From Rhodococcoides trifolii (GTDB taxonomy: Bacteria; Actinomycetota; Actinomycetes; Mycobacteriales; Mycobacteriaceae), in the NCBI RefSeq assembly GCF_014635345.1, contig NZ_BMCU01000002.1, forward strand, positions 496,001-560,000: a DNA stretch of 64,000 nucleotides. The letters are read 5' to 3'. A program made the translations under genes and the position numbers. Position 1 is the stretch's first letter. Each line of letters begins with the position of its first letter. The notes under the pieces were generated by a model. The model did no database searches. It was not told the DNA's origin and was given only the letters and a program-made list of their open reading frames with translations. Positions 57,188 to 64,000 of this stretch are shown here, in pieces.

Positions 57188-60100
57188 GTGACAGACAGCT
57201 ATCCGCTCGTCGACTACGGCACCACGCGTGGCAATTCCGGGGGTGTCGATTTCCCCGCGTTGGAGGGTCAGGTCCTGAAGACCTGGGACGACGACGGAAC
57301 CTTCCGCGCCAGCGTCGATGCGCGCGCCGACGCCGACGAGTACGTCTTCTACGACGGCCCGCCCTTCGCCAACGGTCTGCCCCACTACGGGCACCTTCTC
57401 ACCGGCTACGTGAAGGACCTGATCCCGCGGTTCCAGACGATGCGGGGCAAGAAGGTCGAACGCCGCTTCGGCTGGGATTGTCACGGTCTGCCGGCCGAGC
57501 TCGAGGCCGAGAAGCAGCTCGGTATCACCGACAAGTCGCAGATCGACTCGATGGGTCTCGCGGAGTTCAACGCCTACTGCAAACAGTCCGTGTTGCGGTA
57601 CACCGGGGAGTGGCGTGACTACGTCACCCGCCAAGCTCGCTGGGTCGACTTCGACAACGATTACAAGACGCTCGATCTCGACTTCATGGAGTCGGTCATG
57701 TGGGCGTTCAAGGAGCTGTGGGACAAGGGCCTGGTCTACCAGGGCTTTCGGGTTCTGCCGTACAGCTGGTACGAACAGACCCCGCTGTCGAACCAGGAAA
57801 CCCGCCTCGACGACGCGTACAAGATGCGTCAGGACCCTGCCGTCACCGTCCGGATGACGCTGTCCGCGCCGGGTTCACCGCTCGACGGTGCCGATGCCCT
57901 GATCTGGACCACCACGCCGTGGACCATCCCGTCCAACCTGGCCATGGCAGTGCGTCCCGACATCGACTATGTCCAACTCGAGGACGGTGAGGGTGGACGC
58001 GTCGTGCTCGCCCGCGATCGCGTGTCGCACTACGCCCGCGAACTCGGGGACGAACCGACCGTGGTCTCCGAGCACACCGGCACCGACCTCGTCGGCCTGC
58101 AATACACGCCGCCGTTCGACTTCTTCCTCGGACACCCGAACGCCCACCGGGTCCTGTCCGCCGATTACGTCACCACCGATTCCGGTACCGGAATCGTCCA
58201 CCTCGCACCGGCTTTCGGTGAGGAGGACATGGACGTGGCAACCGCGAACGGAATCGACGTGGTGCAGCCGCTCGACGCCGGCGGCAAGTTCACCTCGATG
58301 GTGCCGCCGTACGAGGGTCTGATGATCTTCGACGCCAATCCGGTGATCACGAAGGACCTCAAGGCCATCGGCAAGCTGTTCAGGCAGGAGACCATCGAGC
58401 ACTCCTACCCGCACAGCTGGCGCAGCGGCCAGCCGCTGATCTACATGGCGGTGCCGTCGTGGTTCGTGGCGGTGACCTCGTTCCGCGACCGCATGGTGGA
58501 GCTGAACAAGTCGATCACCTGGGTGCCCGAACACATCCGCGACGGTCAGTTCGGCAAGTGGCTCGAAGGCGCTCGCGACTGGAATATCAGCCGAAACCGC
58601 TACTGGGGCAGCCCGATTCCGGTGTGGGTGTCCGACGACCCCGCCTACCCCCGTACCGACGTGTACGGCAGCCTCGACGAGCTCGAGGCCGACTTCGGGG
58701 TGCGGCCGACAGATCTGCACCGGCCGTTCATCGACGATCTCACCCGTCCCAACCCGGACGACCCGACGGGTAAGTCCGTCATGCGTCGAGTGCCCGAGGT
58801 GCTCGACTGCTGGTTCGAGTCGGGGTCCATGCCGTTCGCTCAGGTGCATTACCCGTTCGAGTCCAAGGACTGGTTCGACGGGGCGAGCGAAGCGACGGGG
58901 AATCTCGACGGGGCGAGCGAAGCGACGGGGAATCTCGACGGCAACGCTGCGGACCCGGCGCACAATCCGGGCGACTTCATCGTCGAGTACAACGGGCAGA
59001 CCCGTGGGTGGTTCTATACCCTGCACGTCCTCGCCACTGCCTTGTTCGACCGTCCTGCGTTCAAGACCGTTGCGGCGCACGGCATCGTCCTCGGCGAGGA
59101 CGGTCTCAAGATGAGCAAGTCCAAGGGCAACTACCCGGACGTCAACGAGGTGTTCGACCGCGACGGTTCCGACGCGATGCGGTGGTTCCTGATGGCGTCG
59201 CCCATCCTGCGCGGCGGGAACCTCGTCGTCACCGAGCAGGGCATCCGGGAGGGTGTGCGGCAGGCGTTGCTTCCGCTGTGGAACGCGTGGAGCTTCCTTC
59301 AGCTGTACGCGTCGAAACCCGGTGTGTGGCGCACCGACTCACCGAACGTCCTCGACCGTTACATCCTCGCGAAGCTCGCCGCGACCACCGAGGCGGTCAC
59401 CGAGGACCTGGAGAAGGTCGACATCGCCGGTGCGTGCGACGAGGTGCGCCTGTTCTGCGATGCACTCACCAACTGGTACGTGCGCCGCTCACGTCAGCGT
59501 TTCTGGGACGAGAACAGCGATGCGATCGACACGCTGCACACCGTCCTCGAGGTCCTGACTCGCGTTGCGGCGCCGCTGCTTCCGCTCGTCACGGAGGTGG
59601 TGTGGCGCGGTCTGACCGGTGGTCGGTCCGTGCACCTGGCCGACTGGCCGGCGCCCGGCGATCTCCCCGCGGATCCCGAGCTGGTGTCGTCGATGGACGA
59701 GGTCCGCGCAGTATGCGGTGCGGCTCTGAGCCTCCGCAAGGCAAAGAACCTTCGGGTGCGACTTCCGTTGCAGGAGTTGACCGTTGCCGCCGAGGGCGCC
59801 GAGCGCCTGCGACCCTTCGTCGGACTGATCGAGGACGAGGTGAACGTCAGGCGGGTCGATCTGGACGAGAACGTGGACGTCCACGGTCGTTTCGAACTGG
59901 TCGTCAATGCCCGAGCCGCGGGACCTCGTCTGGGCAAAGCCGTCCAGACCGTCATCAAGGCGGTCAAGGCCGGCGACTGGACCGAGACCGACGGAGTGGT
60001 CACTGTGCATCCGGGTCGTTCCGCGGGCTCCGCTCCCGACGCCGCGGGAGTAGACCTCCTGCCGGAGGAGTACACCCGCAAACTCGTTGCCGCCGAACCG

Positions 60101-60415
60101 GAGTCGACGGCTGCCCTTCCCGGAAACGGGGGCCTGGTCGTCCTCGACTCCGAGGTCACCGAGGAACTCGAAGCCGAGGGCTGGGCCAAGGACCGTATTC
60201 GTGAGTTCCAGGACGCACGACGGTCGGCAGGCCTGGATGTCTCGGACCGTATCCGCGTGATCGTCGAGGTGCCCGAGGAACGGCGCGCCTGGTTCGACAC
60301 CCACCAGGACCTGATCGCCGGGGAGATCCTCGCCACCGCACTGTCCGTCGGCGAGGTCGCCGCGGGCGGAGTCGATCTCGGTGACGGCGTCCGGGCGAGC
60401 ATCACGAAGGCATGA
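57188..60415 (+). CDS. ileS: Isoleucyl-tRNA synthetase
   Basis: Charges tRNA-Ile. The 1075-residue protein has the HIGH box as HYGH in [14 protein letters not shown] and KMSKS in LKMSKSKGN. Its length and the HYGHLLTG form place it with the eukaryote-like class (IleRS2), which is typically less sensitive to mupirocin. The start is GTG 57188 ([11 protein letters not shown]), seven bases after AGGAG; an upstream frame would run into the T-box. A perfect 30-base in-frame duplication at 58877-58936 gives two copies of a ten-residue unit ([10 protein letters not shown]) in a loop just before the KMSKS half. It overlaps def by four bases. Confidence 0.97.
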   Translation: MTDSYPLVDYGTTRGNSGGVDFPALEGQVLKTWDDDGTFRASVDARADADEYVFYDGPPFANGLPHYGHLLTGYVKDLIPRFQTMRGKKVERRFGWDCHGLPAELEAEKQLGITDKSQIDSMGLAEFNAYCKQSVLRYTGEWRDYVTRQARWVDFDNDYKTLDLDFMESVMWAFKELWDKGLVYQGFRVLPYSWYEQTPLSNQETRLDDAYKMRQDPAVTVRMTLSAPGSPLDGADALIWTTTPWTIPSNLAMAVRPDIDYVQLEDGEGGRVVLARDRVSHYARELGDEPTVVSEHTGTDLVGLQYTPPFDFFLGHPNAHRVLSADYVTTDSGTGIVHLAPAFGEEDMDVATANGIDVVQPLDAGGKFTSMVPPYEGLMIFDANPVITKDLKAIGKLFRQETIEHSYPHSWRSGQPLIYMAVPSWFVAVTSFRDRMVELNKSITWVPEHIRDGQFGKWLEGARDWNISRNRYWGSPIPVWVSDDPAYPRTDVYGSLDELEADFGVRPTDLHRPFIDDLTRPNPDDPTGKSVMRRVPEVLDCWFESGSMPFAQVHYPFESKDWFDGASEATGNLDGASEATGNLDGNAADPAHNPGDFIVEYNGQTRGWFYTLHVLATALFDRPAFKTVAAHGIVLGEDGLKMSKSKGNYPDVNEVFDRDGSDAMRWFLMASPILRGGNLVVTEQGIREGVRQALLPLWNAWSFLQLYASKPGVWRTDSPNVLDRYILAKLAATTEAVTEDLEKVDIAGACDEVRLFCDALTNWYVRRSRQRFWDENSDAIDTLHTVLEVLTRVAAPLLPLVTEVVWRGLTGGRSVHLADWPAPGDLPADPELVSSMDEVRAVCGAALSLRKAKNLRVRLPLQELTVAAEGAERLRPFVGLIEDEVNVRRVDLDENVDVHGRFELVVNARAAGPRLGKAVQTVIKAVKAGDWTETDGVVTVHPGRSAGSAPDAAGVDLLPEEYTRKLVAAEPESTAALPGNGGLVVLDSEVTEELEAEGWAKDRIREFQDARRSAGLDVSDRIRVIVEVPEERRAWFDTHQDLIAGEILATALSVGEVAAGGVDLGDGVRASITKA
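58877..58936 (+). repeat. Perfect 30-base tandem duplication inside ileS
   Basis: Two identical 30-base units (58877-58906 and 58907-58936) encode residues 564-583 as two copies of [11 protein letters not shown] third partial start (GACGGC) follows. The unit contains GCGAGCGAAGCGAC, itself a short palindrome-like motif, so this may be a small repeat that entered the gene in frame. Confidence 0.92.
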
Positions 60416-61044
60416 CCGAACGCGACATCGCGACGATCGTCGACGCCGTGCTGGCGTCGGCGGTCGGCGACGTGGTTCCCATCGTCACCGCAGGTGACCC
60501 GGTCCTGCGAACGCGGGCCACCGAGTACGACTTCACGCTGCCGCAGGCGACCTTCGGCCGGCTGCTGACGGTCATGCGCGCGACCATGTACGACGCGCCC
60601 GGAGTCGGGCTCGCGGCACCGCAGGTGGGAATACCGTTGCAGGTGGCCGTGATCGAGGATCTCTACGACGTGGACGCTGGTGTCGCCGAGGTTCGCGAAC
60701 GCACGCCGCAACCCTTCCGCGTCCTGGTGAATCCCACGTACGAGGGCATCGACGGATCGCGATCGTTCTACGAAGGGTGCCTGAGTATGCCTGGGTATCA
60801 GGCGGTGGTGCGGCGTCACGCCGGCGTACGTCTGCGGTGCCGGGACGAGTCCGGCGCCGAGGTGGACGAACGGTTCGACGGGTGGCCGGCCCGCATCGTG
60901 CAGCACGAAACCGACCATCTCGCAGGCACTCTGTACATCGACCGCGCCGAGATCAGGTCGCTCGCCGAGAACGCGACCTACGCTCGCCGCTGGGCCGATC
61001 CGTCCCCCGCGAGCGCAGCAGACGCGCTCGGTTTCTCGCTCTGA
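60412..61044 (+). CDS. def: Peptide deformylase
   Basis: Removes the formyl group from new proteins, metal-dependent. The 210-residue protein has all three motifs: [16 protein letters not shown] (metal Cys) and QHETDHLAG (HExxH with the catalytic Glu). The N-terminal 45 residues extend the usual core, as in other actinobacterial deformylases. ATG 60412 overlaps the ileS stop by four bases, so initiation and charging functions are coupled. Confidence 0.96.
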   Translation: MTERDIATIVDAVLASAVGDVVPIVTAGDPVLRTRATEYDFTLPQATFGRLLTVMRATMYDAPGVGLAAPQVGIPLQVAVIEDLYDVDAGVAEVRERTPQPFRVLVNPTYEGIDGSRSFYEGCLSMPGYQAVVRRHAGVRLRCRDESGAEVDERFDGWPARIVQHETDHLAGTLYIDRAEIRSLAENATYARRWADPSPASAADALGFSL

Positions 61045-61049
61045 CACCG

Positions 61050-62375
61050 ATGACGACGAACCGCCGGTGGGTCGTGCACCTGGACATGGATGCGTTCTTT
61101 GCGTCCGCCGAGCAGCTCACCCGGCCCACCCTGCGCGGCCGGCCGGTGCTCGTCGGCGGCATGGGTGGTCGCGGCGTCGTCGCCGGGTGCAGCTACGAAG
61201 CTCGCGTCTTCGGTGCGCGTTCGGCGATGCCGATGCATCAAGCACGTCGGCTCGTCGGCGCGGCCGCCGTGGTGATGCCGCCGCGATTCACCCTGTATTC
61301 CGCTCTGAGCAAGACCGTCTTCGACGCTCTGCGGGAGAAGATGCCGATCATCGAAATGCTCTCCCTCGACGAGGCATTCGGTGAGCCGGCCGAGTTGGTG
61401 GACGCCGACGCCGCGACGGTCGAGGCCTACTGTGAAGGCCTGCGTGGCACGGTCATGCAGGCATCGGGCCTCGTCGCGTCGATCGGCGCCGGATCGGGCA
61501 AACAGATCGCGAAGATAGCCTCCGGTCTCGCGAAGCCGGACGGCATCACAGTCGTGACGCGTGACGCGCAGGCGGAGTTGCTCGAGACCCTTCCCGTTCG
61601 GAAGCTGTGGGGGATCGGGCCGGTGGCGGAGGAGAAGCTCCGCAAGCTCGGCGTCGTGACGGTCGGCGCGTTCGCGGCGATGCCCGAATCGGAGGCCGCG
61701 TCGGTGCTAGGCAGTGCCGTCGGTCCGAGCTTGCACCGGCTGGCGCGGGGGATCGACGACCGATCGGTGGCCGAGCGAGCCGAGGCGAAACAAGTCAGCG
61801 CGGAATCGACCTTCGCCACCGACATCGTCTCGATGAGCGAACTGCGGACGGCGATCGCAGCCAGTGCCGACGCGGCGCACGCCCGTCTGATGCGCGACGG
61901 CCGCGCCGCTCGCACCGTGGTACTGAAGTTGCGCAAGTCCGACTTCGGCATCGTCACCCGCTCGATCACGCTGCCCTACGCCACGATCGACCTGCAGACC
62001 ATCGTCGCCACGGCGCAGCGTCAGGCCATCGATCCGCAGGAACTGGGCGCGATCAGGTTGGTGGGTGTGGGGCTCGGCGGCCTGTCGACGGTCCGGCAGG
62101 AGTCGCTGTTTCCCGATCTCGACCACGGCGAGGAGCCGTCGGAGATCACCGTGGACGCCGTGCCGGCGCCGCCACCGGTCGAAGTCGGACACCTCTGGCG
62201 GCCGGGAATGGATGTGCGGCACACCGAGTTCGGTCACGGATGGGTGCAGGGAGCCGGACACGACGTGGTGACGGTCCGCTTCGAGACCCGTTCGACCGGA
62301 CCGGGGGTCGCCAGGACCTTCGCGTCCGACGACGCAGCGCTGGTCCACGCCGATGCACTCGACAGCCTGCAGTGA
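61050..62375 (+). CDS. dinX: Y-family DNA polymerase IV (DinX-like)
   Basis: A translesion DNA polymerase. The 441-residue product starts at ATG 61050 ([22 protein letters not shown]). The catalytic acids are in [10 protein letters not shown] and [29 protein letters not shown] is a Y-family finger motif, and [17 protein letters not shown] is the helix-hairpin-helix. Near the C-terminus I see QESLFPDL, close to a beta-clamp binding motif. It follows def by five bases and is colinear with Rv1536-Rv1537 (ileS-dinX). No LexA box was found nearby. Confidence 0.94.
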   Translation: MTTNRRWVVHLDMDAFFASAEQLTRPTLRGRPVLVGGMGGRGVVAGCSYEARVFGARSAMPMHQARRLVGAAAVVMPPRFTLYSALSKTVFDALREKMPIIEMLSLDEAFGEPAELVDADAATVEAYCEGLRGTVMQASGLVASIGAGSGKQIAKIASGLAKPDGITVVTRDAQAELLETLPVRKLWGIGPVAEEKLRKLGVVTVGAFAAMPESEAASVLGSAVGPSLHRLARGIDDRSVAERAEAKQVSAESTFATDIVSMSELRTAIAASADAAHARLMRDGRAARTVVLKLRKSDFGIVTRSITLPYATIDLQTIVATAQRQAIDPQELGAIRLVGVGLGGLSTVRQESLFPDLDHGEEPSEITVDAVPAPPPVEVGHLWRPGMDVRHTEFGHGWVQGAGHDVVTVRFETRSTGPGVARTFASDDAALVHADALDSLQ

Positions 62376-62481
62376 CGGGCGGGTTTAACCTGCCCACAGA
62401 ACCGGTCAGTAAGGTCTACCTCTGAAGTAGGGGGAACTCTGCTCTCGGGGAAACAAGACTCACGAGCGAAAAGGAACCAAG

Positions 62482-62988
62482 TTGAAGCTTCGTAACAGCG
62501 GACGTGTACTGGTCGGCGGAATGGCGATCGCCGCCGCACTCACGATGACGGCATGCAGCTCGGGCGGGGACGACGCACCGGCCACCACCACAACGGCAGC
62601 GGCCACCACCACGGCGACCGCACCGGCGGGCGATCTGCCACCCGTGCCGACTGCAGCGGATCTGAACGCCGATCTGCAGCGCGGACTCGACCCGGCCGTG
62701 CCGGTGTCGGAGAAGGTCGGACTGGTGCAGGGCGCCGAGGCCGATCCCGACCTCATCACCAAGGTTGCGGACGCAGCGCGTCAGAACAACGCAACCGTGA
62801 CGGTCAACGACGTGACCGACCTCGGCGACGGAACGCTCAGCGCCAACGGCACGATCACGGTCAACGGCCAGGCCAACCCGCTTCAGGTTGCCTTCGTCGC
62901 CGAAGACGGCGTCTGGAAGCTGGCCAACGCCAACGCGTGCCAGATCGTCTCGCTGGCACAGATCACCTCACCGGCCTGCCCCTCCTAA
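62482..62988 (+). CDS. Lipoprotein with MTB12-like domain
   Basis: A 168-residue lipoprotein from TTG 62482 after AAGGAACC. The lipobox is LTMTACSS; a Thr/Ala-rich spacer of about 25 residues follows. The C-terminal domain (PTAADLNADLQRGLDPAVPVSEKVGLVQGAEADP and ending NACQIVSLAQITSPACPS) is like the low-molecular-weight MTB12 antigens of mycobacteria, with two cysteines likely in a disulfide. It is not part of a clear operon. Its 3' end overlaps the convergent lipoprotein by 21 bases. Confidence 0.82.
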   Translation: MKLRNSGRVLVGGMAIAAALTMTACSSGGDDAPATTTTAAATTTATAPAGDLPPVPTAADLNADLQRGLDPAVPVSEKVGLVQGAEADPDLITKVADAARQNNATVTVNDVTDLGDGTLSANGTITVNGQANPLQVAFVAEDGVWKLANANACQIVSLAQITSPACPS

Positions 62989-63699
62989 GCGGCCGACCGC
63001 AGCTGTCGCGACGGCGTCCAGGACATCCGGTTCCACCGGTTCCTGCGCCGTCGCGGTCAGCTGCACCACCGTGGATCCGACCACGACGATCACCAGGTCC
63101 GACGTCAAAGTCAGCCCGTCGCTGGTGATGTCGACGCGCGCGCCGCTCGATGCATCACCGACGCGGGGAGCGTCCAGGGCGCCGACTCGATAGTCCACTC
63201 GCACGCCGTCCGCATCGGTGCCGGAGAACGTCCCGCACCTGCGCAGCGTGTTCTGCATGTCTGCGAACGTCGCCGCACTCCCGCCGCCGGAGTAGCTCGC
63301 GGCGTCCTCGTCGATCGAGGCGAAGTCCGGGCCCGAATACGCCACTGCAGCAGTGGCTGTCGCGCCGACGGACTGCGACGACACCGGCGCCAGCACTGCA
63401 GCACATTCCGCCGGATCCGTACTCGACTCGTCCGGACGTTCGGCGCCGGTCGTGGGGTCGGCGAGATCGGCCGGCGGCAATTCGAGGGATACGTAGCCTG
63501 CCGGTAGATCGTCTGCCGTGATCATCGCCGCCGCGAGCACACCGGAATCGGTGATGGGCGGGGACGTCGCGGACGGCGCAGTCACCGGGGCGCCGAGCCC
63601 GGGAAGGCTCGGCGCGGCAGCAGGCGTCGGCTCGCTCTGCGATCCGCACCCCGAAATCACGGCAGCCACGACCACGCACGACACCGCGGCCCGGCGCAT
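62968..63699 (-). CDS. Conserved secreted lipoprotein (unknown function)
   Basis: A 243-residue lipoprotein with lipobox VISGCGS. The chain has a disordered Pro/Ala/Ser stretch, then a globular part with two more cysteines (AECAAVLAPV and LRRCGTF) in a pattern reminiscent of the mycobacterial PknH-sensor-like extracellular fold, though I cannot claim it. ATG 63699 starts in the stop of the upstream gene (TGATG, one-base overlap); GTG 63711 is an alternative. It ends within the MTB12-like gene on the opposite strand. Confidence 0.7.
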   Translation of the reverse strand: MRRAAVSCVVVAAVISGCGSQSEPTPAAAPSLPGLGAPVTAPSATSPPITDSGVLAAAMITADDLPAGYVSLELPPADLADPTTGAERPDESSTDPAECAAVLAPVSSQSVGATATAAVAYSGPDFASIDEDAASYSGGGSAATFADMQNTLRRCGTFSGTDADGVRVDYRVGALDAPRVGDASSGARVDITSDGLTLTSDLVIVVVGSTVVQLTATAQEPVEPDVLDAVATAAVGRLGGAGR

Positions 63700-64000
63700 C
63701 ACGACGTCCACGTCACCGTGTTCTGCGTGTTCTGCCGCAAGATGGTGTTGCTGTTGGGATCTCGATACACCTGGTCGCCACCGACCGTGATGGTTCCGCC
63801 CGTGGGAAGCGGTCGGGACAGGTCCGACGTCAACGATCCCTGACCGGTCATCACGAAGCTGTCGATGTTCAAGGTCCCCTGACCGTCCGGCAGGGTCCAG
63901 ACCGGGTTGTCGGGCGTCTGTGTCACCGAGACGTCCACTGTCGCAACACCATCGGTCAGGCTCCGCAACGTGGCCGTGGTGACCTGCCGCAACGCGATGG
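63699..64000 (-). CDS. C-terminal part of a hypothetical secreted protein (partial)
   Basis: This frame is open to the right edge, so only the last 100 residues or so are visible. They are rich in Thr, Asn, Gly and Val and strand-like (VDVSVTQTPDNPVWTLPDG, then GGTITVGGDQVYRD, ending TQNTVTWTS), as in secreted or surface beta-sandwich proteins. I recognise no family. The stop overlaps the start of the lipoprotein by one base, so the two are one operon. Confidence 0.6.
   Translation of the reverse strand, partial: IALRQVTTATLRSLTDGVATVDVSVTQTPDNPVWTLPDGQGTLNIDSFVMTGQGSLTSDLSRPLPTGGTITVGGDQVYRDPNSNTILRQNTQNTVTWTS

Noticed and set aside
61050-62375. dinX as an SOS gene with its own LexA box
   Set aside because: I found no TCGAAC-N4-GTTCGA near it; it follows def by five bases and is more likely part of the ileS operon.

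Overview
The window is high-GC actinobacterial DNA from a mycolic-acid-producing organism, most likely Rhodococcus or a close relative. The gene order follows two blocks of the Mycobacterium tuberculosis chromosome as I remember them: Rv2196 back to Rv2144c (qcrB to the gene after wag31), joined directly to Rv1536-Rv1537 (ileS, dinX). The carotenoid genes, above all a CrtO-type ketolase very like the Rhodococcus erythropolis enzyme, favour Rhodococcus. Starts are often GTG or TTG, and many neighbouring genes overlap by 1-4 bases. I see no insertion sequence, prophage, CRISPR array, tRNA or rRNA. This is core chromosome, not an island.

Region 1 (1-7.3 kb): the ctaE-qcrC-qcrA-qcrB respiratory operon on the minus strand (qcrB runs off the left edge), then a small unknown gene, trpD, a stand-alone Lrp-type ligand domain and a DEDDh exonuclease/GIY-YIG fusion. 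Region 2 (7.4-24.2 kb): envelope genes. These include two NlpC/P60 peptidoglycan hydrolases (the first behind a predicted c-di-AMP riboswitch), a metallopeptidase-like lipoprotein, pimB, fadD15, two small START-like/unknown genes, an ArsA-like ATPase, a ROK glucokinase, an acyltransferase, an mptC-like mannosyltransferase, an exoribonuclease, aroG, pknL with PASTA repeats, and the Rv2175c-like DNA-binding gene.

Region 3 (24.2-35.4 kb): two minus-strand operons around metF. One is idsA-crtI-mptA-crtB, which mixes carotenoid genes with a lipomannan mannosyltransferase. The other is acetyltransferase-crtO-cruF-lppM-glycosyltransferase, every gene overlapping the next. Together they could make a ketolated, hydroxylated and glycosylated carotenoid, but no lycopene cyclase is in view. 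A perfect mycobacterial-type LexA (SOS) box lies upstream of the second operon, in its divergent promoter region.

Region 4 (35.5-57 kb): a HEPN-family gene, a DUF3040 gene and the dcw division/cell-wall cluster: mraZ (behind four phased MraZ boxes), rsmH, ftsL-like, ftsI, murE, murF, mraY, murD, ftsW, murG, murC, ftsQ, ftsZ, then pgeF, yggS, sepF, yggT, wag31 and a small membrane protein. Region 5 (57-64 kb): ileS under a translational-type T-box, def, dinX, then two lipoproteins and the end of a third gene that leaves the window.

The main functional themes are aerobic respiration, peptidoglycan and lipoglycan synthesis, septum formation and pigment production. Visible regulation includes a c-di-AMP riboswitch, a T-box, MraZ operators, a LexA box and a Ser/Thr kinase next to its known type of substrate.
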